Positions 1 to 7,896 of a stretch of DNA of 36,211 nt are shown here, piece after piece. The stretch's first letter is position 1. Each line of letters begins with the position of its first letter. The notes under the pieces are model-generated. The model was not told the DNA's origin and made no database searches. It saw only the letters and a program-made list of their open reading frames with translations. Source of the DNA: Planctomycetota bacterium (GTDB lineage Bacteria; Planctomycetota; J058); contig RFHU01000079.1 of assembly GCA_003695705.1 (NCBI GenBank), forward strand, positions 1 to 36,211, written 5' to 3'. Position numbers and translations under genes: made by a program.

Positions 1-210
1 GCGTCGTCCTCGTCGTCCAGCTCGGCGTCGTCCTCGTCGTCCAGCTCGGCGTCGTCCTCGTCGTCCAGCTCGGCGTCGTCCAGGTCGGCGTCGTCCAGGT
101 CGTCGTCGTCCTCGTCGGCGTCGTCCTCGTCGTCCAGCTCGGCGTCGTCCTCGTCGTCCAGGTCGGCGTCGTCCAGGTCGGCGTCGTCCAGGTCGTCGTC
201 GTCCTCGTCG
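1..210. repeat. 93-bp tandem repeat made of 24-bp and 15-bp subunits
   Basis: Positions 25-117 and 118-210 are two 93-bp copies. Each consists of two 24-bp units followed by three 15-bp units. They differ at a single base (C at 69, G at 162, a Glu/Asp swap in the encoded protein). A further 24-bp unit occupies 1-24, so the array continues past the window edge. The repeat is in frame (31 codons) and encodes the acidic tail of the minus-strand gene. Confidence 0.93.
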
Positions 211-1139
211 GCGGAGGCGTCGCTCCCGCTGAGGTTGAGGACGAAGCCTTCGCTTTCTCCCGCTGCGGCGCCCTCGGCTTCGTCGTCGAGGTCGAGGTCG
301 TCGTCGAGGTCGTCGTCGAGGTCGAGGTCGGCGTCGTCCTCCTCCTCGCCGTCGAGGTCCAGGTCGTCGAGGGCCTCCACGGAGGACGTGGCGTCCAACT
401 CTTCTTCGGCTCCGACCTCGCTGACGTCGTCTACGTCGAGTTCGGAGGGGTGGACCTCTCCGATGCCCGAGAGTTCTTCGAGCTCCTCGATGGACTGGGG
501 GTCGTCCTCCCGCACGCCGAGATCGTCATCGAGGGTGTTCTCGCTGAGGGCTTCGATGGGCTGGCTGGCGATGTCGTCGAGGTCCTGCAATTCGTCTTCG
601 AGATCGGGCGCAGGCGACGCAGCCGCCGGCTTGCGGGCCTTGCCCTTTTGCTTGCCGCGGGACGCTCCCCCCCCTTTCTTCTTGCGCCGTCGCTCGCGGA
701 TGCCTTCGATGGCCCGGAGGATGGCCCGGTTCTCGCGACTGTTGATGTAGCCCTTCTCCAGCAGGATCTTGTTGATGCGGACGAGCCGGCGCTCTTTCAC
801 GTGGATGCGCTTCTGCTCGCGCAGGGCGGCGTTGACCCACTTCTGCTCGCAAATGTCGCTCTGGACGGCGATCTTTCCGTAGAAGCGGTCGGCCTTGCGG
901 ACGAGGTAGTAGATGATCGCGTAACGGAGACCCTTGAGCTGCTTGCCCTTCAGGATGCCCATGTCCAGGAGGACGCGCTCGAGGGACTGCTTTTGTCCCT
1001 CGGTGTCGAGGATCTCGCGCTGGAGCTCGAGGGCCTCCTCGAGCTTGTCCTCGTCGACCATGTTGTGCTGCAGGACGATGCGGGACACGATGTCGTTGAG
1101 CGACTCGGTCTGCGGCGCAGCAGAGCGGGAACTCGCCAT
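1..1139 (-). CDS. Partial protein with helical N-terminal repeats and a long Asp/Glu repeat tail
   Basis: The gene starts at ATG 1139-1137 and stays open to the window edge, so its C-terminus is missing. Residues 1-150 hold two or three helical units of the type 'LxxGxxxxxxLxxALxxQ', loosely like the MshEN-type N-terminal domains of PilB/GspE ATPases. That resemblance is weak. A basic, Lys/Arg/Gly-rich linker follows (about 165-190), with the run RRRKKKGGGASRGKQKGK. From about residue 195 the protein is extremely acidic and becomes tandem D-D-A-D-L and D-D-E-D-D-A-E-L units. No signal peptide or membrane segment is seen, so it is probably cytoplasmic. A basic linker joined to a polyacidic tail suggests binding to a basic partner, but I do not recognise a family. 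A TTGACA lies upstream (1201-1196) without a good -10. Confidence 0.75.
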   Translation of the reverse strand, partial: MASSRSAAPQTESLNDIVSRIVLQHNMVDEDKLEEALELQREILDTEGQKQSLERVLLDMGILKGKQLKGLRYAIIYYLVRKADRFYGKIAVQSDICEQKWVNAALREQKRIHVKERRLVRINKILLEKGYINSRENRAILRAIEGIRERRRKKKGGGASRGKQKGKARKPAAASPAPDLEDELQDLDDIASQPIEALSENTLDDDLGVREDDPQSIEELEELSGIGEVHPSELDVDDVSEVGAEEELDATSSVEALDDLDLDGEEEDDADLDLDDDLDDDLDLDDEAEGAAAGESEGFVLNLSGSDASADEDDDDLDDADLDDADLDDEDDAELDDEDDADEDDDDLDDADLDDAELDDEDDAELDDEDDAELDDEDD

Positions 1140-1214
1140 CCGAACCCTCGTTGTGGCAGAGGCTTTGGCTCAGGGGACCCGATGACCCCGCCCTCTGTCA
1201 AGCGGCCGGGAAAC

Positions 1215-1246
1215 TTGAGGCGAAGCCCAGCCCCTTTCGTTACAAT
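1215..1246 (+). promoter_or_regulatory. Possible promoter for the secreted protein gene at 1306
   Basis: A TTGAGG (1215-1220) and a good TACAAT (1241-1246) lie 60 bases ahead of the ATG. The 20-base spacer is longer than ideal, so only the -10 is convincing. Confidence 0.35.
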
Positions 1247-1305
1247 CCGCCGACTCCGCCTAGCCTAAGCCCTTGGAACGCCTCGTCCGCTCGAGGAGGG
1301 GACCC

Positions 1306-3021
1306 ATGAAGCCCGCCCTGCGCCTCGCTTCCTGCGCCGTCGCCATCGCGGCGGCCGGCCTGCTTCCGCCTCGAGACGCGAGCGGCTACGCCATCGAGGT
1401 TCACAAGGACTTCTACGACCTGGCCTTCGGCGGACGCGACGCCGGCCGCAGCGTGCAGCCCCCGGCCGCAGAGGACCTGGTGGCCTTCCGGCGCTTCGTC
1501 TACGACCGCGCGGCAGCCCATCCGGACTTCCGGAAGCGTTGGCCCAGCTTCGAGCGCTTCGACGCCGCAGCCTTCAAGGAGTTCCTCCTTCTCAATCCGG
1601 GCAAGCGGGTGGTTGGCATCGACCACGTCCCTGCGGACCGGCCCACCGACGTACGCACCGTCGTCCGCGAAGGGTCGGTCGATCCGGACAACGACGAGCG
1701 CAATCAGGATCGACTCTACCTGGACGGGAACGAAGTGCGCCTCGATCCCTTCGGCCGCGCCGTGCCCTACGATCCCCGCACCGTGTGGTTCGGCGGACTC
1801 ACGGGCATTCCCAGCCAGTTCGACGCCCACGGCGCCACCCTGCGCACGGGCAAGAAGGGCGGCGGCCTGTGGACCGCCCTCCGGGCACCGGAGCAATTCG
1901 CTCGCCCGCCGGTTCCCCTCGGCTCCGCTCCGGAGTTCAGCGAGACCTACACCGAGCTGGCGATGATCGCCGCCCTCAGGGGCGGACCCGGGGGAGAGTG
2001 GCTTGCCCTGACCTTCGGCGGCAACAACCTGCACGGAATCGAGGACCTCGGCAACCAGATCCACACGACCGTCCTCGGCATTCCGGAGTTCTTCCTCGAC
2101 GCCAAGCTGACCCACACCTGGCTGCGCATCCGCAACATGTTCGCTTCGCGCGCCCCCGACCCCGCCAGCCTGGGCTTCGTTCCCCCCGCTCGATTGACCA
2201 CGGACCAGGTCAACCAGGCCATGGCGCTCATCAAGGCGGGCAAGGAAGATCAGGTCGACCCGAAGATCCGCTGGGCGCTGGGCAAGGAGCCCAAGGGCCA
2301 GCCCACCGACACGGAACTCGGGATTCGGATCATCGGCAACCACCATCGGCTTCTCGAGGACTTCGTGCAGGAGCAATACCTCGCCGGCGCTCGCGCGATC
2401 GAGGCGGGGCATCCCGAGCGAGCCCTCCCGGCGGTCCGAGACCTGATCCGGCGCGCCCAGGCGGGCGACGACGCCTTCGAGCGTCGCTGTCGCAACGCCC
2501 TTGCCCGCGCGGGGCTGGGAGCGCGGGCCAAGGGACAAACCCCCTACGCGCGGGTCATCGCCGAAGTGATGATCGAGGCTTCGGCGCCGGAGGCGGCGCC
2601 CATCTACCGGGCGACGCGCAAGATCTCCAAGAAGAGCCTTCAGCGGGGAGGCGTCTACGACAAGCAACTCGGACACGACGTCATGGACTTCGTCGAACTC
2701 GAGGGCAACGAGAAGCACGTGCGGACGATCTGGGAGCTGAGCGCTCGTGCCTTCGCGCGGGTGGTCAGCGCGATCCGCCTCTGGGACGAGGTGTTCCAGC
2801 GCGAGACCTCCGACGTGGCTGCGGGGAGCCCCGAGGCGCTTGCCCGAGCGGCCGCCATCGTGGACCGCCTCGTAGAGCGGCAGCTCGCAGCCCTCGAGGC
2901 GGCGGAAGCGCGGCGCCGGGACTACCTCCAAGAGGTGGAAACGCGCTGGCGCGAGGAGAAGGAAGCGGCCTCGCGGCCGGGCTTCCTCTCGCGCATCAAA
3001 GGATGGTTCCGCGGTCGGTAG
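1306..3021 (+). CDS. Secreted protein with a phospholipase C/P1-nuclease-like metal site
   Basis: The start is ATG 1306, with GAGGAGGGG just upstream, rather than the in-frame TTG at 1273. It opens a signal peptide (about residues 1-28, ending DASGYA). The mature protein begins with a histidine-bearing helix (H33). It contains H243-x3-D247-x5-H253, the spacing of the zinc-binding HxxxD(x5)H motif of zinc-dependent phospholipase C and S1/P1 nucleases. A later His-His-x3-Glu-Asp (346-352) could supply further ligands. The C-terminal 60 residues form a charged helix ending in a basic GWFRGR. Metal-dependent phosphodiester hydrolysis outside the cytoplasm is an inference from these motifs; overall similarity to the family is not obvious. 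The gene appears monocistronic. Confidence 0.7.
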   Translation: MKPALRLASCAVAIAAAGLLPPRDASGYAIEVHKDFYDLAFGGRDAGRSVQPPAAEDLVAFRRFVYDRAAAHPDFRKRWPSFERFDAAAFKEFLLLNPGKRVVGIDHVPADRPTDVRTVVREGSVDPDNDERNQDRLYLDGNEVRLDPFGRAVPYDPRTVWFGGLTGIPSQFDAHGATLRTGKKGGGLWTALRAPEQFARPPVPLGSAPEFSETYTELAMIAALRGGPGGEWLALTFGGNNLHGIEDLGNQIHTTVLGIPEFFLDAKLTHTWLRIRNMFASRAPDPASLGFVPPARLTTDQVNQAMALIKAGKEDQVDPKIRWALGKEPKGQPTDTELGIRIIGNHHRLLEDFVQEQYLAGARAIEAGHPERALPAVRDLIRRAQAGDDAFERRCRNALARAGLGARAKGQTPYARVIAEVMIEASAPEAAPIYRATRKISKKSLQRGGVYDKQLGHDVMDFVELEGNEKHVRTIWELSARAFARVVSAIRLWDEVFQRETSDVAAGSPEALARAAAIVDRLVERQLAALEAAEARRRDYLQEVETRWREEKEAASRPGFLSRIKGWFRGR

Positions 3022-3097
3022 CTCGGGCGCAGACCCTCGAAACCCGCGTCGGGCGGCTCCCGCGGAGTTCCTCCCTTGCGTCGGCGCCGCGCGGCGG

Positions 3098-3126
3098 TTG
3101 ACGGATCGGGTCGGGGCTCGGACGAT
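3098..3126 (+). promoter_or_regulatory. Possible sigma70-type promoter ahead of the rhomboid-kinase-regulator operon
   Basis: TTGACG (3098-3103), a 17-base spacer and GACGAT (3121-3126). The -35 and spacing are good and the -10 is weak. It lies in the 250-base gap before the operon. Confidence 0.33.
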
Positions 3127-3272
3127 GGCCTTCGTTCCCTCGCGCGAGTTCGGTGTGGCCCGCGGGGCTGGAGGGGACCGCAGTCGCCGGCCCCGATCGC
3201 GGGCCGCGGCGGCTGCGCTCGAAGAACTGCGGACGAGGGTTCACTGGGAGCGCTGTCGGCTGGGGAGGTCTC

Positions 3273-4829
3273 TTGGACTCGGTTCCTTCGCCCGTGGATG
3301 AACCCCTCCCCGCCGGCGGCGGGGGAGACCGTTCGGGGTCGGGCCCGGAGGGCCCGCGAGCGCGGGGTGGGTTGGCCGAGCGCCTGCGGGCCCGCGCGAC
3401 CGTAGCCTTCGTCGCATCGGTCGCGCTCCTTTTCTTCCTCGAAGCCCGCGAGACCCCCAACCTGCGGCTTCCCTTCTCCGATCAGGTCTACGCCAAGTAC
3501 GGGGGCTACCACGACTGCTTCGTCCTCTCAGCGAAGCGTGCCCCTCCCGTGGCCTCCTGCGCGCTGTGCTCCTGGGAACGCCGCCAGGAGGCTTCCTGGG
3601 AGCGACCGCACGGGCAATGGTGGCGACTCCTCTCGACCCTCTTCGTTCCCCGCTGGGGCCTGGACGCCTTCGTCTACCTGTTCCTCTTCCTCTCGCTCGG
3701 TCCGCCGCTCGAAAGGGCGCTGGGGACGGCGCGCTTCTGCGTCCTCTACCTAGGCGCTGGAATGGGCGGCGTAGCGGTGGGAGCCCTGGTGGCTCCCACC
3801 GCCCCCACCCCCGGCACGGTCCTCGTCATCTACGCTCTCCTTGGAGGCCTCCCCGGCGTGGTGCTCGGACGCACGGGATCCTTGCGACGGACCATCGCCT
3901 CTCCGGAGGCTCGCAGCGCGGCCCTTTGGCTCGCCTTCTGGCTCGGCCTGGGCGTCCTGCAGTCCTGGGGGTACTTCGCGGCGGGCTGGCAACTCGCCGC
4001 CGAAGTCGCCGCCGCGGTCTTCGCCATGGCCTTCGGATGGGCCCTGGGCCGTCCGCTCGGGGTCGTCGGAAGCGCGGCGCGCGCGTTCGTGCCTGCGCTG
4101 GCGGTTGCCTCCTGCGCGGGGCTCGTCGTCACCGGCCACCGCTGGTTCGAGGGCGGCATCGTCTCGCGCTCCGAGCTGCGTCCGGGAGGCCGGGGGAGCG
4201 CGGTCGCGAATCCGAGCTCAGGCGACCGCGACGGAGGGGTCGAACGGATCCGCGGCGAGCGCGCCGCGCGGGAGGCGCATCCGCTGCGCGAGAAGTGGGA
4301 GCCCTTCCTGAACCGTTTCGGCCCCCTCCCTGCCGTCGATCCCGCGGACGTGCGCGCCGAGGACTTGGCGCGCCTGCGGACGGCCTACCGGGAACTCAGC
4401 GAGGCCACCCGCAGCCACCGCACCGGAATCGTCGGGGAACTCGACGACCTGCGCGTGCGCTGCTTGATCCTCATGGGACGCGAGGACGCCCCCGAAGTCG
4501 CCGACGAGTACCTGGCGCTGAACCCGTCGCCTCGAGCGCGGGCCCTGGCCGGGGTGGCCTACCACTACCGCGCGGGCCAGCGGCTCGGCCCGGACGCCGA
4601 CCGCGCCGAGGACTACCTGGAGGGCGCCCTGGCGGGTGCCCCCGAGTTGGCGGTCGAGCTGCCCGAGGCCCTTTACTTTTACGCGCTCCAGCTCGCGTTG
4701 CGCGGCGACGCCCGCAACGCGGAGGAGCAGTTTCGCCGCTACCTCGCCCTCGTGGAGAAGGGCTCTGCGCTCCCGACCTTCCGCGCCAGGTTGGTGCGCC
4801 AAGCGCGGGCGCAGCTACGGGACGACTAA
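3273..4829 (+). CDS. Rhomboid-fold membrane pseudoprotease with C-terminal TPR-like region
   Basis: The N-terminal half has about six membrane segments and rhomboid landmarks: a WWRLLSTLF segment followed by a glycine/glutamate stretch (LGPPLERALG). Both catalytic positions appear lost. Where GxSG should occur the sequence reads GTVLVIYALLGG with no serine, and the later helix lacks the histidine (AEVAAAVFAMAFG). It is therefore probably an inactive rhomboid (iRhom or derlin-like in logic) that binds rather than cuts membrane proteins. The C-terminal 200 residues are helical TPR-like repeats. TTG 3273 is chosen because GGGGAGG precedes it by 5 bases; GTG 3153 is an alternative without a clear ribosome site. 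The histidine kinase begins 5 bases after the stop, so the two are co-transcribed and may work together. Confidence 0.75.
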   Translation: MDSVPSPVDEPLPAGGGGDRSGSGPEGPRARGGLAERLRARATVAFVASVALLFFLEARETPNLRLPFSDQVYAKYGGYHDCFVLSAKRAPPVASCALCSWERRQEASWERPHGQWWRLLSTLFVPRWGLDAFVYLFLFLSLGPPLERALGTARFCVLYLGAGMGGVAVGALVAPTAPTPGTVLVIYALLGGLPGVVLGRTGSLRRTIASPEARSAALWLAFWLGLGVLQSWGYFAAGWQLAAEVAAAVFAMAFGWALGRPLGVVGSAARAFVPALAVASCAGLVVTGHRWFEGGIVSRSELRPGGRGSAVANPSSGDRDGGVERIRGERAAREAHPLREKWEPFLNRFGPLPAVDPADVRAEDLARLRTAYRELSEATRSHRTGIVGELDDLRVRCLILMGREDAPEVADEYLALNPSPRARALAGVAYHYRAGQRLGPDADRAEDYLEGALAGAPELAVELPEALYFYALQLALRGDARNAEEQFRRYLALVEKGSALPTFRARLVRQARAQLRDD

Positions 4830-4834
4830 TTGCC

Positions 4835-7045
4835 TTGAGCGACCGCGACGCACTCCGAGAACGACGGCGCGTCCTCCTCCTCTTCGCCATCTCGGTCTTG
4901 CCGCCCTTCCTGCTCCTGGTCGCGCTGGGGCTGGTGGCCCTGCGCAACGACGAGGCCGCCTTGACCTACGTGGAGCAGGAGCGAGCCCGCCAGGCAGCGG
5001 AGAAGGCCCGCGGCCGGCTCCTGGCCGCCTTGGAGCGTGCAGAGGCCTCCGTCTTCGCTGCCTTCACGCCCAGCGCCATCGAAGCCCTGGAAGCAGGAGG
5101 TCCGCAGGCCGAAGCGACGGCGAGGGCCCTGCGCGACGAACACCCCCTCGCCGCAGCCCTCTTCGTCCTCGACGGCGGCGGCCACGTCCTCTGGCCCGCA
5201 CCCGATCTCCCTTTCCTCGACCCTGTAGGCGTTCCGGTCCCGAACGAGCGCTTCGCGGTGAGCGAGGGGCAGGACTTCCGCCGCCTGGCGGAATTGCAGG
5301 CCCTCTACGACCGCGCCGTCGTGGACCAACGCGGCGGGCAGAACGAGCGCGCCGCCCGCGCGCTCCGCGTCGTGTGCGAGGACCCGGAGGCCACCCCCAC
5401 GCTGGCGGCGCGGGCCGCCTTTCGCCTCGCCGAATGTCTCCTCGCGCAGGGGAGGCAGGAGGAAGCACGGCGCGCGTATGCGCGGGCGGCGGCCGCAGAG
5501 GAAGCGGTGCGCGACGACGAGCTCGGGCGGCCGCTGCGCAGCGAGGCGCGCGAGGCCATCGTACGCCTCGCCAACGAAGCCGGACGGCGAGAAGAGGCCG
5601 TGCGCGCCCTGAACGAATTCGCGCAGGCGCTGCTGGGTGGCGGACTGCGCGGCGATCTGCGCGAGGACGAGTGGTTTGCTGCGGTTGCGCGGGCCGCAGC
5701 CCTCGCGCGCGGGCTGGAAGAAGGCGAGTTGGCGCGGCGCCTCGGCCAGCGCTCGGAGCAACTCCGCGAAGTCCTTCGCTGGACGCGCCTCGTGGAGCGA
5801 GAGGCGGAAGCGCTCTTGCTGCAGGCCTTGCGTAGCCCCGGAGAGCCCCGTACCCACGTCGTGGCCGGTCGCCCTCCGACCCTTCTCTCCTGCAAGGCTC
5901 GCGGAGAGGACGGGCGCCCGCGCCTGATCGGGTTTCGCATGGACCCCGAACGCCTGGCTCGGGATGTCCTCACCCCGGTTTGCGCGGAACTCTCCACCAA
6001 CGAAGGTGCGACCGTCGCGGTTCTCGATGCAGGAGGGGAGGTCCGCGCGCACGGCGCCGCGGACGAGGCGGTGGACCTCGCAGGGGGCACGGCGGTGAAG
6101 CTGGAACCCCTCCCCTGGGAAGTTCGCGCCGTGCGGCCCACGGCAGCGCTCGAACAGGCACGACGCAACCGCCTCCTCCTCTACGGTTCGCTCATCGTCC
6201 TCTCGCTTGCGAGCGCGCTCGTGGGGGCCGCTGCCACCATCCGCTACGTGAGCCGCTCGCTCGAGCTAGCGCGCATGAAGAGCGATTTCCTCTCGAACAT
6301 CACCCACGAGCTCAAGACCCCGCTCACGTCGATCAAGATGTATGGCGAGATGATCGCGGCCGGACGCCTGCGGAGCGACGAGAAGCGGCAGGAGTACGCC
6401 TCGCACATCGTCCGCGAAGGAGACCGGCTGCAGAAGCTCATCGAAAACGTACTCGACTTCGCTCGCCAGGATTCCGGGCAGCACGACTACGTCTTGGCCG
6501 AGGAAGACGTCGCCGACACGGTGCGCGAAGCCATCGACCTGTTCCGGCTCTCCGCCAAGGCGCGCGGCTTCGACCTCTACGTGGACCTCCCTCCGGTCGG
6601 CGCGCTTCCTCCGGTCGACCTCGACCGCGACGCCATCGTGCGCAGTGTCCTCAACCTCCTCTCCAACGCGGTGAAGTACTCCACCGACCGGCGCTACATC
6701 AAGGTCACCGTGCGGCGAGAAGACCGGGCGTTGATTGCCGTCGCCGTGGAGGATCGAGGCATCGGCATCGCCGCAGAGGACCTCGACAAGATCTTCGAGC
6801 GCTTCTACCGGGCGGGCGACGAACTCACCCGCGGCGTCTCGGGGGCTGGGCTCGGGCTGGCGCTGGTCGACCACATCGTGCGCGCCCACCACGGTCAAAT
6901 CCAAGTGGAGAGCCAGCGGGGGCAGGGCTCGGTGTTCACCATTCTCTTGCCCATCGTCGAGGACTACCGCGAGCAGTGGCCGCCGCCAGAGGACCCCGAC
7001 CCGGCGCAAGAGGAGGAGGCCACCGAGCGCGCAGGGTCGGCCTGA
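4835..7045 (+). CDS. Membrane sensor histidine kinase with a TPR-like sensor region
   Basis: This is a 736-residue kinase. Membrane helix 1 is near residues 13-33. A large extracytoplasmic region follows: a coiled segment, an alanine-rich TPR-like helical array (about 155-335) and an alpha/beta stretch (about 340-420). Helix 2 is about 447-468. The HisKA domain has the phospho-acceptor H491 in NITHELKTPLTS. The ATPase domain has N box NLLSNAVKYS (about 605-615), G1 EDRGIGIA and G2 GAGLGLALV. The start is inferred as TTG 4835, the only start codon ahead of helix 1; its ribosome site is poor, so translation may depend on the gene 5 bases upstream. The response regulator 65 bases downstream is the expected partner. 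The signal is unknown. Confidence 0.93.
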   Translation: MSDRDALRERRRVLLLFAISVLPPFLLLVALGLVALRNDEAALTYVEQERARQAAEKARGRLLAALERAEASVFAAFTPSAIEALEAGGPQAEATARALRDEHPLAAALFVLDGGGHVLWPAPDLPFLDPVGVPVPNERFAVSEGQDFRRLAELQALYDRAVVDQRGGQNERAARALRVVCEDPEATPTLAARAAFRLAECLLAQGRQEEARRAYARAAAAEEAVRDDELGRPLRSEAREAIVRLANEAGRREEAVRALNEFAQALLGGGLRGDLREDEWFAAVARAAALARGLEEGELARRLGQRSEQLREVLRWTRLVEREAEALLLQALRSPGEPRTHVVAGRPPTLLSCKARGEDGRPRLIGFRMDPERLARDVLTPVCAELSTNEGATVAVLDAGGEVRAHGAADEAVDLAGGTAVKLEPLPWEVRAVRPTAALEQARRNRLLLYGSLIVLSLASALVGAAATIRYVSRSLELARMKSDFLSNITHELKTPLTSIKMYGEMIAAGRLRSDEKRQEYASHIVREGDRLQKLIENVLDFARQDSGQHDYVLAEEDVADTVREAIDLFRLSAKARGFDLYVDLPPVGALPPVDLDRDAIVRSVLNLLSNAVKYSTDRRYIKVTVRREDRALIAVAVEDRGIGIAAEDLDKIFERFYRAGDELTRGVSGAGLGLALVDHIVRAHHGQIQVESQRGQGSVFTILLPIVEDYREQWPPPEDPDPAQEEEATERAGSA

Positions 7046-7110
7046 GCGCCGCGCGGTCCACACCGTCGCCGGCATGTGTCAGAATCGCGCTCCCGAGGGA
7101 GGCTGTGCCG

Positions 7111-7851
7111 ATGGTGGATCCGAGCGACGACTACCGCCGGAAGATCCTCGTGGTGGAGGACGAGCCGGCCATTCTGGCCGGGATCAAGGACAACCTCGAA
7201 CTCGAAGACTACGAGGTGCTCACGGCGACCGACGGGCAGGAGGGCCTCAAGCTCGCGCTGGAGAGCGACCCCGACCTGATCCTGCTCGACGTCATGATGC
7301 CGAAACTCTCTGGCTTCGACGTGCTCCGCAAATTGCGGGAGAACCGGATCCGCGGCTCGGTCATCCTCCTCACGGCCAAGAAGGCCGAGGAGGACAAGGT
7401 GCGGGGGCTCAAGCTCGGCGCCGATGACTACGTCAGCAAGCCCTTCTCGGTCGTGGAACTCCTCGCGCGCGTCCAGGCGGTGCTGCGCCGCACCGATCCG
7501 CCCAAGGATCCGCTGAAGAACGTTCGTTTCCACGATGTCCGCATCGACTTCCAGAAGATGGAGGCCTTCAAAGGCGAGCGCGCCCTCACACTCACCCCGC
7601 GCGAGTTCAAGATCCTGCGCTTGTTCGTGGAGAACCCAGGCAAGGTGGTCTCGCGCAACGAACTCCTCGACAAGGTGTGGGGTTACGACGTCTTTCCGAC
7701 CACGCGCACGGTAGACAACCACATCGTGAAGCTGCGCAAGCAGGTCGAAGACGTCCCTTCGGAGCCGAAGATCATCACCTCGGTACGAGGCGTCGGCTAC
7801 AAGTTCAATGCCGAAGTCCGCATCGACGACGAGGAGGGCGGGGCTTCCTGA
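7111..7851 (+). CDS. OmpR/PhoB-type response regulator
   Basis: The N-terminal receiver domain has the acidic pocket E16-D17, phospho-acceptor D60 (LILLDVMMPK), the conserved Thr in ILLTAKK and the Lys of KPFS. The C-terminal winged-helix DNA-binding domain (about 140-235) has LTPREFKILRLF, the recognition-helix region RTVDNHIVKLRKQ and the terminal hairpin RGVGYKF. ATG 7111 follows GAGGGAGG by 8 bases. The length of 246 residues is normal for the family. It is the last gene of the rhomboid-kinase-regulator operon and presumably acts as a transcription factor phosphorylated by that kinase. Target genes cannot be read from the sequence. Confidence 0.96.
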   Translation: MVDPSDDYRRKILVVEDEPAILAGIKDNLELEDYEVLTATDGQEGLKLALESDPDLILLDVMMPKLSGFDVLRKLRENRIRGSVILLTAKKAEEDKVRGLKLGADDYVSKPFSVVELLARVQAVLRRTDPPKDPLKNVRFHDVRIDFQKMEAFKGERALTLTPREFKILRLFVENPGKVVSRNELLDKVWGYDVFPTTRTVDNHIVKLRKQVEDVPSEPKIITSVRGVGYKFNAEVRIDDEEGGAS

Positions 7852-7854
7852 ACT

Positions 7855-7882
7855 GCGCCCTCCGGGCGCTCCGAGGGAGCGC
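7855..7882. terminator. Overlapping hairpins between convergent operons
   Basis: Two perfect stems share bases and exclude each other: GCGCCC/GGGCGC (7855-7860 with 7864-7869) and GCGCTCC/GGAGCGC (7866-7872 with 7876-7882). They fill the 45-base gap between the response regulator and the kinase gene. A bidirectional terminator is likely, although no T-tract follows. Confidence 0.5.
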
Positions 7883-7896
7883 TCCGAAGAAGGGGC

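Noticed and set aside
1196..1201. TTGACA on the minus strand as promoter of the acidic-tail gene
   Set aside because: A perfect -35, but GTCCCC lies at the -10 distance; too weak to annotate.
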